This document shows, piece after piece, positions 14,406 through 22,388 of a DNA stretch of 23,996 nucleotides. The translations under genes and the position numbers were made by a program. Under the pieces are notes generated by a model. The model ran no database searches. It saw only the letters and a program-made list of their open reading frames with translations, and was not told where the DNA came from. How positions within the stretch are numbered: position 1 is the stretch's first letter; each line of letters opens with the position of its first letter. This stretch comes from Candidatus Brockarchaeota archaeon (lineage in GTDB: Archaea; Thermoproteota; EX4484-205; DTQO01). Where the stretch lies: positions 10,466-34,461 of the forward strand of contig JAFNJA010000003.1 of NCBI GenBank assembly GCA_017601265.1, in the 5' to 3' direction.

Positions 14406-14935
14406 ACCCCGAACCTGTATCCCCTTTCCTCGCCAAGTAGCATGTATCCGGGTTCTTTGCCTACCAGCAGGAGGTTCCTTTTTCCCTCATCCCCAACCCA
14501 GCACTCGAGAACCTCGCCAACGAATATCGTGTGGTCCCCGGTATCGAGTTCCCCGGCGACCCTGCACTCGATGTTGACGATGCATTCTCCTATCAAAGGG
14601 GGCTTTACGCGCTTGGCCGGAACGGGGGTCAAGCCAGTTTCTTTGAACTTGTCGACATCTCTGCCCGAGTGCGTGCCGCAGAAGGCAACCTGCCTCCAAA
14701 GGTCCTCCCCCGGGACCGAGAAGACGAACTCCCTGGTCTCCGATATGAGGTTATGGCTGAACTTTGTCTTGCCTACCGAGATGGCCAGCATCGGGGGGAT
14801 TCCGGAAGTTCTCATGTGCCACCCCAAAGCTATTATGTCCGGGACACCTTCCGGTCCATTAGAGACGGCCAGAACGACCCTCTCGGGCCGGGTCCACAAC
14901 CTCTGGGCCTCTGAGTACGGTACAGACCTCAACAT
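14396..14935 (-). CDS. Flavin reductase family protein (FMN-binding split barrel), copy 1
   Basis: The 179-aa protein follows the flavin-reductase / DIM6-NTAB FMN-binding split-barrel pattern. It has PERVVLAVSNGPEGVPDIIALGWH near the N-terminus and FSHNLISETREFVFSVP, followed by CGTHSGRDVDKFKETGLTPVPA and TGDHTIFVGEVL. These proteins bind FMN and reduce flavins or other acceptors, often feeding a monooxygenase or acting on iron; partners are not evident here. A TATA-like TTATTAA centred at 14965 lies 30 bp before the ATG, so the mRNA has almost no leader. A clear paralogue is at 20629-21186. Confidence 0.88.
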   Translation of the reverse strand: MLRSVPYSEAQRLWTRPERVVLAVSNGPEGVPDIIALGWHMRTSGIPPMLAISVGKTKFSHNLISETREFVFSVPGEDLWRQVAFCGTHSGRDVDKFKETGLTPVPAKRVKPPLIGECIVNIECRVAGELDTGDHTIFVGEVLECWVGDEGKRNLLLVGKEPGYMLLGEERGYRFGVVR

Positions 14936-14960
14936 CGCAGGCTAGCCTTGGCATAGGCGG

Positions 14961-14970
14961 CTTAATAATT
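14961..14970 (-). promoter_or_regulatory. TATA box of flavin reductase copy 1
   Basis: AATTATTAAG on the minus strand is centred 30 bp before the ATG at 14935, predicting a leader of about 4 nt. Confidence 0.55.
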
Positions 14971-15068
14971 CCTTCCGATTCGATGGCACGTGGCAATCGA
15001 CTAGTTGGCCTTGTCGATGAAGCTCTTAAGGCGCTTGGGCGCTACGAGCTCCATCGATTTCTTTCGCA

Positions 15069-15386
15069 TCAATTTCTACCTGGCTTCGATCTTTTTATCC
15101 CATGGCTGTGAAAGGCCTTACCTCCTCCGGGTTGGCCAACCTTGCGCTTTTCGGGTTCGAAAGGATGTTTATCGCCATTCCAGAACCGATCTGATTTTAA
15201 CGACTTGTTTGGGAATACGGCTGGATAGTATCCGACTCCTTTTTGTTCGTCGAGAGACAGCCGGTTTTTCCAATCTTTGTGGATCGGGGCGCCAAAGTAA
15301 ACGCCTGTCTCCAAATCCTTCAAATCGCAGACGATAGAGAACAGCGTCCCGAAACAATCCGAATAGTAGTGGCTGCAGAGGCCGTC
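15069..15386 (-). pseudogene. Decayed C-terminal fragment resembling C45-type Ntn acyltransferase/peptidase
   Basis: After an in-frame TAA (15387-15389) the minus strand reads DGLCSHYYSDCFGTLFSIVC followed by DLKDLETGVYFGAPIHKDWK. This resembles the C-terminal end of autoproteolytic acyltransferases of the C45/isopenicillin-N acyltransferase type, where a GTL(x)S-V-x-D strand is followed by a strand ending in FG-x-P. The start codon, the catalytic Cys and the N-terminal two thirds are missing, so this is a remnant. The next 40 residues are not family-like. The similarity is from memory of the family pattern. Confidence 0.45.
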
Positions 15387-15448
15387 TTAAACTCAGCGGC
15401 TCCAGAACGATGCGCGCCCGCCCTTCTTGGCTGCAAATTGACAGAGCG

Positions 15449-16558
15449 CTACATCAACCTGGGCGGATACCTGCCGTATCGTCGGCCACACTTGGATAGA
15501 AGCTCGACTTTGCCTACGGGAGTGTCGTTGAGGATAGGGCTACCGGTCCCCAGTATGAACCCTCCGCCAGCTGAACCCTCGCCCAACCTGGCCTTGACCT
15601 CCTCGCACAAGCCGGCCGAATCGCTGGTTGGCAGTACCCTTATGCTGTTTATGTAGCCCATCAGGCAGAGTTCATCCGCCGTGGCGCTTCGGATCGATGG
15701 AATTTCGTTCGCGAATCCCTTTTTGGATTCCTCAACCGCCAGGCAGGAGGGCCGAAGGGCGCAAAGCTCCCGCAACCTGTCGGACACTCCTCCGCAGAAG
15801 TAGAGCAGGGGGCGCATCCCCCTCTTCCAGACGTGGTCGATCACGCGCTTTTCGTACGGCCATATCACGTTAACGAAGTGCCGTACATTGATGCAGTCCG
15901 AGGAGGCCATGCATTCTTCCATCCAAAGCCCGTCGAGCCCGAGGTCGGCCAGGTGGTCGACCCAATCCATTTCAACCTTGGCAAGCATGTCGAGGAGGCG
16001 GCGAAGCTTGCCGGGCTCCTTGTGCAGGCTTATGAAGTACCCGTCCCCCAAAGCGCCATAGGCGTCCACCGCGGGCATGCCGAGCCAGGAGACCAGGAAC
16101 CTCTTCCCCCCAAGGGCATTCACGGCGTCCTCGATTGGACGGGTGGAGAAGTAATCCTCGCGAAAGCTGCACGCCTTTTCTATCTCCCCCCAATCGGCGT
16201 TCTCGAAAGCACCGCCCAAGATTCCGATGGGGCTGTGCGGAGCGACGTTGTCTTCGTAGGTCCGCGTCTCTCCCGTCCGGAAGTCCCTTACGAAGGCCTT
16301 ACCGTCGGAAAACGTCACTCGGTGATCCCTAAACCACGCATCCGAATTGCCCAGGGGTATCATCGCCCAATCGAAGTCGAAGTGCTGGTTGCCTTTCAGG
16401 GTCCATCGCGACACGGATTCCGCGGAACCAAAGACGTAACGCGCCAACGGAATGCCGCAAACCTTGCTTATCATCTGCCTATCCAGATATGGCGCCAGTG
16501 GCACGAGGTCTGGCTCTTCGAGGTCAAGGGCGGCGAAGAATCGATCCCTGCCATTCAT
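15449..16558 (-). CDS. Uroporphyrinogen decarboxylase (URO-D) family protein, probably a methyltransferase-type member
   Basis: This 369-aa protein has the URO-D family TIM-barrel layout. It starts NGRDRFFAALDLEEPDLVPL and has LADLGLDGLWMEECMAS, RPLLYFCGGVSD, LCLMGYINSIRVLP and GGFILGTGSPILNDTPVGKVE, all recognisable stations of the family. Many archaeal members are not heme enzymes but methylcobamide:CoM or related corrinoid methyltransferases, and no heme genes are near, so a methyl-transfer or other role is more likely; this is inference. No corrinoid protein gene is adjacent. The TATA element is centred 24 bp before the ATG, so the mRNA is probably leaderless. Confidence 0.85.
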   Translation of the reverse strand: MNGRDRFFAALDLEEPDLVPLAPYLDRQMISKVCGIPLARYVFGSAESVSRWTLKGNQHFDFDWAMIPLGNSDAWFRDHRVTFSDGKAFVRDFRTGETRTYEDNVAPHSPIGILGGAFENADWGEIEKACSFREDYFSTRPIEDAVNALGGKRFLVSWLGMPAVDAYGALGDGYFISLHKEPGKLRRLLDMLAKVEMDWVDHLADLGLDGLWMEECMASSDCINVRHFVNVIWPYEKRVIDHVWKRGMRPLLYFCGGVSDRLRELCALRPSCLAVEESKKGFANEIPSIRSATADELCLMGYINSIRVLPTSDSAGLCEEVKARLGEGSAGGGFILGTGSPILNDTPVGKVELLSKCGRRYGRYPPRLM

Positions 16559-16577
16559 GGTCGGGTTTCACTAATCC

Positions 16578-16585
16578 GTATAAAT
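16578..16585 (-). promoter_or_regulatory. TATA box of the URO-D family gene
   Basis: ATTTATAC on the minus strand is centred 24 bp before the ATG at 16558, the spacing expected for a leaderless transcript. Confidence 0.65.
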
Positions 16586-17448
16586 TCCAGTTGCGATCGC
16601 TTCAACACAATCGGTGGGGAAGTATTTATTGATAACTAGGAAGATCCAGCGCGCGAGACGATGCCCTTAACAATCAACCCGCTTCCAAATTCTGTATCTT
16701 ACTAGATTTCTCTCATTAGCTACAGGTATCTTGTTCTTTTCTCTGATCGATTGAGCTCGCACTTAATAATCCACTGCCAGAACGCAAGAAGTTCCAAGTG
16801 GAGATGCGTTTTAAGGGCCTGGAACCGAGGGCTAACTCGATAAGTCAACTCCCTAAATCCCCGTTATACGAAGCTCCTTCTACCTGCCTTATTATCCCTC
16901 CAATATATTTTCAACATCGCCGAAACGAACAACGGTCGCTTGAGCGATAACGGGAAGATCAGCGGCGGCCTCATTTGATAAAGGTTAAGGAGATCAGCAA
17001 GAAGCCCTCATACCAAATCCTCGAAAATGCTTCTTCCATGTCATTTAGAACGCGGCGGCCTCGTTCTATTCGCGTTTTGGATTGTCCCCTTGTCGGCATC
17101 CTTCGCGTGGCTTTACTATGTCATGAACGGTGAACGTGCGCATTGCCACGAAATTCCATGCCGAGATCGGCAGTCATTTGCATGCCCGCTGGCGGGATTG
17201 ATTTTTACGCTCTAACGGTTTCGTTGGCGCGGACTATCGACACCTTCGTTGTAAGGAGCTTCGATTTCAGCATCCTACGACAACCAAGAAGGGAACGCCA
17301 ACTTCGGCCTTCCAAAGATCAGGCCTGCCTAAAGGACGGGATACCCCCGCGTGGGCAAAGCTCCGATAGAAGAAAGCGAGTTCTTTTTCTTAACTGGGCG
17401 ACCGTTAACTTTAATTCGGCTCTCGCAAACCCCCGCCACGAGGAGAGG
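16586..17448. other. Gene-poor gap of about 860 bp
   Basis: This stretch is AT-richer than the flanking genes and has no supported gene, tRNA or repeat array. A 62-codon frame at 17027-17215 contains a hydrophobic run (LVLFAFWIVPLSASFAWLYYVM) and has a TTAAG about 40 bp upstream, so a small membrane protein cannot be excluded. The frame that joins the next gene is open from 17143 but shows no domain before 17449. Confidence 0.45.
17410..17415 (+). promoter_or_regulatory. TATA-like element of the small membrane protein gene
   Basis: TTTAAT in AACTTTAATTCGG is centred 37 bp before a TTG at 17449. Confidence 0.4.
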
Positions 17449-17865
17449 TTGGTGCCTTCCGTGGAGGCCGCCCGAGAGAGCATAATATCGCGGAATGCCG
17501 CCGCGTGGAGGGCCAGGCTGGGGGGCTTCCAAGTAATGCGCTTCGCGTTCTTTTCGGGTTTGTGCACAGTCGTCGACGCGGCGACCACGGCCTGGAGCGT
17601 CTCTTCGAACCTCGCTCGCGAGATCAACCCGTTCGTAGCCTGGCGGGTGGCAAATCCAGCCCTTTTCTTTGCTTTCGAAGCTGGATGGTTTTTAACCACC
17701 GTCGCGGCGTTCCGGGTGATTGGCCACTTGCACGTGAAGTACAGCGTGCGCCAGCCTTTCCGTTGGAACGGCTACGCCATAATCGTAGCGGCCTGCTGTT
17801 TGCGCCTGCTCGCCGGTTTGCATAACGTGGGCGTCATCGTGAGGGCGCTCGTGGAAGCGGCGTGA
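17449..17865 (+). CDS. Small multi-pass membrane protein, DUF5658-like
   Basis: The protein is 138 aa from the TTG at 17449. Four hydrophobic segments are visible, around residues 31-50, 69-91, 109-124 and 126-135. The pairing of an Asp in the first helix (VVDAATTAW, D43) with AREINPFVAW (E58, N60, P61) at the start of the next segment is the pattern of DUF5658-type membrane proteins of unknown function. The frame is open upstream to 17143, but that part has no family likeness. I chose TTG 17449 because GAGGAG lies just upstream and a TATA-like element is 37 bp away. GTG at 17452 or 17461 and ATG at 17536 are alternatives. Confidence 0.6.
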   Translation: MVPSVEAARESIISRNAAAWRARLGGFQVMRFAFFSGLCTVVDAATTAWSVSSNLAREINPFVAWRVANPALFFAFEAGWFLTTVAAFRVIGHLHVKYSVRQPFRWNGYAIIVAACCLRLLAGLHNVGVIVRALVEAA

Positions 17866-17942
17866 AGGCGATCCACCCAGCCCGCGGGACCTGGCGCGAA
17901 AAAGGAAGGGGCGGGTCTCGCCGGAACGGCGCGGACGACAAT

Positions 17943-17950
17943 GCCTATAG
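17943..17950 (+). promoter_or_regulatory. TATA-like element of the MFS gene
   Basis: GCCTATAG is centred about 30 bp before the ATG at 17978, giving a leader of only a few nt. Confidence 0.45.
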
Positions 17951-17977
17951 GATGAACCAAGCCCCGACGCCGGAAAG

Positions 17978-19177
17978 ATGAAAGGCGAAAGAAAGATCTT
18001 CACGCCCATCAGGGGCATCTGCCTAGGATCTTTCTTCGTCACCTCGGCTTCGCAAGCTATATCTCCCATACTCTCGCTATACGCGATGGAAACGCTGGGC
18101 GCGACATTGGTGGACGTCGGCACCATCGTCTCGGCGTTTTCGATCTCTTCCTCTCTAACCCGCTTCCCGCTAGCTTTCCTGGCTTCCCGTGGAAAGGGAG
18201 TCAAGGTCCTTTTGGCCAGCTACGCGGCCCTGTGCCCACTGTTCCTGGCCCAGGGGCTCGCCTCCGACCCCCTCCAGCTGATACTCCTCAGGATCCTCGG
18301 GGGCTTCTTCTTCGCCATCATCGGCCCATTCTCGCTGGCCCTTTCCGCCTTCGCCGCCCCCCCAGGAAGTAGGGATTCGTCAGTCGCCGCGTACACGAGC
18401 TACGTCGCGATGGGGCTGATGGCTGGCCCCGCGATCGGGACGCTCAGCGTCGCCTCCTTCGGGGCGCGCAGCACATTCTTCACGGCCTCGGCCCTTTCCG
18501 CGGCCGGTTTCCTTTCCGCCTTCGCGGGGGCGCGCGGAGTTGTCGAGAGAGGTGGCGGGAGGGCCTCGAGTTTGTCCTCCGTCAGGGCCGCGATCTCGAA
18601 CAGGTTTTTCGCGATGAGCTTCCTGGCCATCTTGTGCTTTTCCTTCCAGGTGACGGTCGTGTCCGCCTACGCCCCGCTTTACGCCAGGCAGGCCTTTTCG
18701 ATGGACGACGTCGCCGTCTCCGCCATGTTCTCCGCGTACTCGGCCGTCCTGGTTGCGACGCGGGTCTCCGTGAGGTTCCTTTCAAAGAAAGCTAGGAGGA
18801 GGGGCCTGCTTTCCTTGGGGTTGGCGAACTCCGCGGCGATGGCGCTCCTCCTGTCGCTCAGCCCGTCCGTCGAGCCGTTCTTCCTCTCCTACAGCCTGCT
18901 CGGGTTCTCCCACGGGATCGTGCCGCCATCCGCGGCGCTGATCGTCGCCGGTTCGGTCGAGCCGAGCGAGCTCGTGACGGCCAACTCGATCTACTTCAAC
19001 TCTTGGGACCTGGGGGCGATGCTCGGCCCTTTCGCGATGGCCCCAGTGGTCGAGAGCTCGGGCTTCGCTCACGCTTTGTACCTTTCTTCGATCCTGCCGA
19101 TCCTCGGGATATTCGCTGTAGCGGCCCTTTCGGGAGCCAGGTGGAAAGAGATCTTCAGCCGCCCGAAAGCCGGCTAA
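17978..19177 (+). CDS. Major facilitator superfamily transporter
   Basis: The 399-aa protein has about twelve hydrophobic helices split into two halves by a short basic loop near residues 180-200 (GVVERGGGRASS). The motif-A position after helix 2 reads FLASRGKGVKVLLASY (67-82), a weakened form of the G-x-x-x-D-R-x-G-R loop. It also has GPFSLALSAFAAPPGSRDSSVAAY and later MLGPFAMAPVVE. MFS proteins move small solutes with protons or by facilitated diffusion, and this one resembles drug or sugar exporters more than any defined carrier; the substrate is unknown. The gene has its own promoter; the MocA dehydrogenase gene follows 184 bp later, with its own TATA box. Confidence 0.9.
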   Translation: MKGERKIFTPIRGICLGSFFVTSASQAISPILSLYAMETLGATLVDVGTIVSAFSISSSLTRFPLAFLASRGKGVKVLLASYAALCPLFLAQGLASDPLQLILLRILGGFFFAIIGPFSLALSAFAAPPGSRDSSVAAYTSYVAMGLMAGPAIGTLSVASFGARSTFFTASALSAAGFLSAFAGARGVVERGGGRASSLSSVRAAISNRFFAMSFLAILCFSFQVTVVSAYAPLYARQAFSMDDVAVSAMFSAYSAVLVATRVSVRFLSKKARRRGLLSLGLANSAAMALLLSLSPSVEPFFLSYSLLGFSHGIVPPSAALIVAGSVEPSELVTANSIYFNSWDLGAMLGPFAMAPVVESSGFAHALYLSSILPILGIFAVAALSGARWKEIFSRPKAG

Positions 19178-19319
19178 CGATCCGGCGCCCGCCGTGACCG
19201 CGACCAAAATCGGCGCAGCGCTCCCGAATCAAACCGTCTCCTGCCCTGCGCAGCGGCGAGCGGCAAAACCGGAGTTTGACGCCTCCCGCCGCGGCCGCCC
19301 GAAGGGCGGGCGAAAACCC

Positions 19320-19328
19320 AAATATATC
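19320..19328 (+). promoter_or_regulatory. TATA box of the MocA-type dehydrogenase gene
   Basis: AAATATATC is centred 38 bp before the ATG at 19362. This element fixes the start, since the frame itself is open for 168 bp upstream. Confidence 0.7.
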
Positions 19329-19361
19329 GCGTCCAGCAGGAACGGGACAAGGCGAGGAAAA

Positions 19362-20390
19362 ATGGGGAAGTTGGGAGTTGGGATAGTCGGCTCAGGCTGG
19401 GTCGCGGGAGAGCACGTGAAGGCATACCAAAGGAATCCGAACACCCAAGTCGTCGCCGTATGCGGGCGGGACGAGGCCAGGACGAGGGAGAAGGTCAGGA
19501 GCTGGGGGATAGATTGCCCGGTCTACACCGACTACGCCAAGATGCTCGAAAGGAAGGACGTCAACATAATCTCGATATGCACGCCAAACGACCTGCACGT
19601 CGAAGAGGCCGTCATGGCAGCCGAATCGGGCAAGCACATCCTGATCGAGAAGCCCATCGCCTTGGACTTGGACGGCCTGAGGAGGTTGAGGGACGCCGTC
19701 AGGAAGAACCGCGTCAAGACGGTTGCGGGGTTCGTCCTAAGGTGGAACCCGCTCTTCATGACCTTGAAAGAGCTCCTGAGGGATAACGCGATAGGTAGGA
19801 TCTTCTACGGAGAGGTCGATTACTTCCACGGAATCGGGCCGTGGTACAAGCAGTACGAGTGGAACGTGAAGAAGGCCGTAGGGGGAAGCAGCTTGCTTTC
19901 GGCCGGCTGCCACGCGGTAGACGGGTTGAGGTGGTTCTTGGGCGAAGAAGCCTCCGAGGTAGTGGCGTACTCCACCCACAGCCACAGCAAGAACTTCGAG
20001 TACGAGTACGACCCGACGCTCGTGACGATAATCAAGTTCAAGAACGGGGCGGTGGGAAAGGTCGCTTCCTCGCTGGAGTGCGTCCAACCGTACATCTTCA
20101 ACATCGAGCTGTTCGGGGACAAGGGGACCATACGCAACAACCAGCTCTACTCCCCGAGCAAGTTCCCGGGGCAAACCGGTTTCGTGAGCATCCCGACGAT
20201 CCTGCCCGACAGCGGGGACGTGACCCACCACCCGTTCCAGGGGGAGATAGACCACCTGGTGGAGTGCATATTGCAGGACAAAGAATCGCACGTCAACGTC
20301 GAGGATGCGGTCAAGACCCACGAGATCTGCATCGCGGCCGACATGTCGGCTTCGCAGGGGAGGCACGTCAAGCTCCCACTGCTGCAGTGA
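19362..20390 (+). CDS. Gfo/Idh/MocA family NAD(P)-dependent oxidoreductase
   Basis: The 342-aa protein begins with the Rossmann motif GVGIVGSGWVAGEHVKAY (6-22), continues with ISICTPNDLHVEEAVMAAESGKHILIEKPIALD and has the family's catalytic EKP at 96-98. The C-terminal alpha/beta domain holds the substrate-side GGSSLLSAGCHAVDGLRWFLG with H and D in the usual positions. These enzymes oxidise or reduce sugars, inositols and related polyols with NAD(P). The substrate is unknown; two TIM-barrel isomerases in the window are typical partners of such enzymes elsewhere. The zinc-ribbon gene follows 61 bp downstream. Confidence 0.92.
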   Translation: MGKLGVGIVGSGWVAGEHVKAYQRNPNTQVVAVCGRDEARTREKVRSWGIDCPVYTDYAKMLERKDVNIISICTPNDLHVEEAVMAAESGKHILIEKPIALDLDGLRRLRDAVRKNRVKTVAGFVLRWNPLFMTLKELLRDNAIGRIFYGEVDYFHGIGPWYKQYEWNVKKAVGGSSLLSAGCHAVDGLRWFLGEEASEVVAYSTHSHSKNFEYEYDPTLVTIIKFKNGAVGKVASSLECVQPYIFNIELFGDKGTIRNNQLYSPSKFPGQTGFVSIPTILPDSGDVTHHPFQGEIDHLVECILQDKESHVNVEDAVKTHEICIAADMSASQGRHVKLPLLQ

Positions 20391-20451
20391 GCGCAAGGAA
20401 CGTAAAGGACGTAACGCTGGCTGAAGCCCGCGGCGCGAGGGTGGACCAACC

Positions 20452-20625
20452 TTGGCCGGGAAGAAGCGCGCCGGTTGGAAAAAGTTCGAAGCGTGCGGCA
20501 GCTGCGGCTACAAGGGGGGTTTCCACCTTGCCTTGCAGAGGAGGGCCGGAGGCCAAGTTTCCGTCAAACTGAAGTGCCCCAGCTGCGCCAAGGCGTTCGA
20601 CTTGGGCTGGAAAATAAGGCTGTAG
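20452..20625 (+). CDS. 57-aa zinc-ribbon protein
   Basis: From a TTG at 20452 the protein reads AGKKRAGWKKFEACGSCGYK through VKLKCPSCAKAFDLGWKIRL, with CGSC at 18-21 and CPSC at 44-47, a clear two-knuckle zinc ribbon of about 26 residues between pairs. The only start codon between the preceding in-frame TGA and the first cysteine pair is this TTG, so an unusual start is required. The N-terminus is strongly basic, which suggests nucleic-acid or ribosome binding; this is inference. It ends 3 bp before the stop of the convergent flavin reductase gene. It lies 61 bp after the MocA gene and may be cotranscribed with it. Confidence 0.65.
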   Translation: MAGKKRAGWKKFEACGSCGYKGGFHLALQRRAGGQVSVKLKCPSCAKAFDLGWKIRL

Positions 20626-20628
20626 GCC

Positions 20629-21186
20629 CTATTTCCCATAAAAGAACTTCGGCGTGAAGTACCTCCCTCCCTTGTGGAGCACGGTCTCGGCCCTCGAAAT
20701 GTCGAGGGTGCCCTTCAACATCCCGCGATCGACCGATGCCGCGACGACCTTGCCCAGGAAAAGCGTGTGGTCTCCAGTTCTGTAGCGCCTAACGACCTTG
20801 CACTCGAGGTGGGACACGCACTCCTTGATCAAGGGCGCGCCGACCTTCCTGGCCGGGATCGGAGTCAGCCCGGTCAACTCGAACTTGTCCACGCGCCTGC
20901 CCGACGATTCGCCGCAAAGGACGATCTGCTTTATCAAGGCCTTCGGAGGGACGTTCACGACAAACTCGCCCGTTTCCTCGATCAGGCGGTGCGAGTGCCT
21001 TTTGGGTGATACGCCTATGGCCACGAGGGGCGGGTCGTTCGACACGTGCATGTACCTCCCAAGGGTTATTATGTTAGGCCTTCCGGATTTGGAGGCGCAC
21101 GTGGCCAAGACGACCGAAGTCGGCGGGCCGAGCCGCAGCGCCCTTTCCGTTCCAACTTCCAGCTTTGATCCCGTTCCTTCCAGCAT
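20629..21186 (-). CDS. Flavin reductase family protein (FMN-binding split barrel), copy 2
   Basis: The 185-aa protein is a paralogue of the protein at 14396-14935. Shared stations are IEETGEFVVNVP, CGESSGRRVDKFELTGLTPIPARKV, APLIKECVSHLECKV and TGDHTLFLGKVV. It binds FMN and probably reduces flavin or another acceptor. It is divergent from the formamidase gene, with only 97 bp between the two starts. An 18-bp perfect palindrome lies 11 bp upstream of its ATG (21198-21215), an obvious candidate for a regulator site. A minus-strand reading of the shared AT-rich element at 21250-21258 (GATATAAGA) would give it a leader of about 43 nt. Confidence 0.88.
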   Translation of the reverse strand: MLEGTGSKLEVGTERALRLGPPTSVVLATCASKSGRPNIITLGRYMHVSNDPPLVAIGVSPKRHSHRLIEETGEFVVNVPPKALIKQIVLCGESSGRRVDKFELTGLTPIPARKVGAPLIKECVSHLECKVVRRYRTGDHTLFLGKVVAASVDRGMLKGTLDISRAETVLHKGGRYFTPKFFYGK

Positions 21187-21197
21187 TTTGCGTCATC

Positions 21198-21215
21198 ACT
21201 TCGGGCGCCCGAAGT
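21198..21215. promoter_or_regulatory. 18-bp perfect palindrome in the divergent flavin reductase/formamidase promoter
   Basis: ACTTCGGGCGCCCGAAGT is identical to its reverse complement. It sits between the ATG of the flavin reductase (21186) and the TATA element at 21253-21258, inside the reductase leader. Its length and symmetry fit a dimeric-regulator operator; a hairpin without a loop is less likely to form. Confidence 0.65.
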
Positions 21216-21249
21216 CGCATTTCTGGCTTTCCAAGCGGACAGCGACATA

Positions 21250-21258
21250 ATCTTATAT
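21250..21258. promoter_or_regulatory. TATA element of the formamidase gene, possibly shared
   Basis: TTATAT (21253-21258) is centred 28-29 bp before the ATG at 21284, predicting a leader of about 3 nt. Read on the other strand it gives GATATAAG, which might also serve the flavin reductase gene. Confidence 0.6.
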
Positions 21259-21283
21259 CCGAATTGAACTGGTTGAACTTCCC

Positions 21284-22231
21284 ATGCACCACGAATACAA
21301 ACCATCCAAGTATTACTTCACTTTCGGGCCGTGCGAACCGGCTTTGAGGTTGCGCGCGGGAGACACCGTCGAGACGGCAACGGTGGACGCGGGCGGGCAA
21401 GACCGGTATGGAAACCCCGTACCGGATGAGATGCTGCAAAGCAGCCGCGAGACGGAATATTACAAAGCCAACCCGCTCGTCGGCCCTTTCTATGTCGAAG
21501 GCGCCGAGGTTGGGGACGCCCTAGTCGTCGAGATAGAGAAGATCTCGCTGAACAGGGAGACCGCTTACTCAAAGATACTGCCGAACTTCGGATCCTTCAC
21601 GGAGGAGGGTCCCGGGATGAGGCTCCTCTTCAACAAGCCCCTGGACGAGGTGAGGTACGACTGGAGCTTGGACCTCGCCAAGAAGACCGGGCTCCTAATC
21701 GTTTCCGGAAAAAGGATAGAGGTGCCGCTCGATCCTTTCATCGGCTCGATAGGGGTAGCGCCCCGCTTCGGAAGGCACGAAACCTCACTAACTCCGGGCG
21801 AGTACGGCGGAAACATGGATTGCGTCGAAACGAAGGAGGGGACGACTCTGTACTTTCCGGTGTTCGTGAGGGGAGGTTACCTTAGCTTCGGAGACGTCCA
21901 CGCCGCCCAAGGAGACGGCGAGATCTGCGGCGTCGCGCTCGAAACCACCGCGGACGTCAGGTTAAAGTTCGGCGTTTTGAAGGGCAAGGGCATCGAGTGG
22001 CCGAGGTTCGAGAACGCGGAACACATCATGGTGGCTGGCAGCGCCAGGCCGCTCATGGCAGCCTTCAAGATAGCCCACCTGGAGATGGTGAGGTGGCTCG
22101 TTTCGGACTACGGCTTCGAGGCCAACGACGCCCTCCAGGTGCTTTCGCAGGTTGGGACGTGCAGGATTGGAAACGTGGTAGACCCGAACTACACCGTGGT
22201 CTCCAAGTTCCCTAAGAAATACCTGTCTTGA
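21284..22231 (+). CDS. Acetamidase/formamidase family protein
   Basis: The 315-aa protein has the FmdA/AmdA family layout. It shows RAGDTVETATVDAGGQDRYGN near the N-terminus, NPLVGPFYVEGAEVGDALVVEI, IGSIGVAP, EYGGNMDC and the signature GDVHAAQGDGEICG with the metal-binding H and D. The family hydrolyses formamide or short amides to ammonia and the acid; the substrate of this copy is not fixed. The start is the ATG 28-29 bp after the TATA element. No urea or amide transporter genes are adjacent. If formamide is the substrate, the product formate could feed the formate-dehydrogenase-like gene at the left edge, which is inference across 20 kb. Confidence 0.9.
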   Translation: MHHEYKPSKYYFTFGPCEPALRLRAGDTVETATVDAGGQDRYGNPVPDEMLQSSRETEYYKANPLVGPFYVEGAEVGDALVVEIEKISLNRETAYSKILPNFGSFTEEGPGMRLLFNKPLDEVRYDWSLDLAKKTGLLIVSGKRIEVPLDPFIGSIGVAPRFGRHETSLTPGEYGGNMDCVETKEGTTLYFPVFVRGGYLSFGDVHAAQGDGEICGVALETTADVRLKFGVLKGKGIEWPRFENAEHIMVAGSARPLMAAFKIAHLEMVRWLVSDYGFEANDALQVLSQVGTCRIGNVVDPNYTVVSKFPKKYLS

Positions 22232-22357
22232 CCTTGGCGCGAAGAGGAACCTTGGAGCGGCTTGCGGTATCTGGGTCCGCTGGAAATCGAAACCCGCGCT
22301 TCGCGGAGCTTCCCGCCTGGAAAGCTTCCTGGAGCCCCGCCTCGGAACGACGGAAAT

Positions 22358-22364
22358 CCTTAAG
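22358..22364 (+). promoter_or_regulatory. TATA-like element of the AMMECR1 gene
   Basis: CCTTAAG is centred 27 bp before the ATG at 22389, predicting a leaderless transcript. Confidence 0.5.
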
Positions 22365-22388
22365 CTGGCGGGCCCGCAGGCCGAAGTC

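Noticed and set aside
17027..17215. Possible 62-aa membrane protein
   Set aside because: Only a hydrophobic run and a weak TATA-like element support it; kept as a remark in the gap entry.
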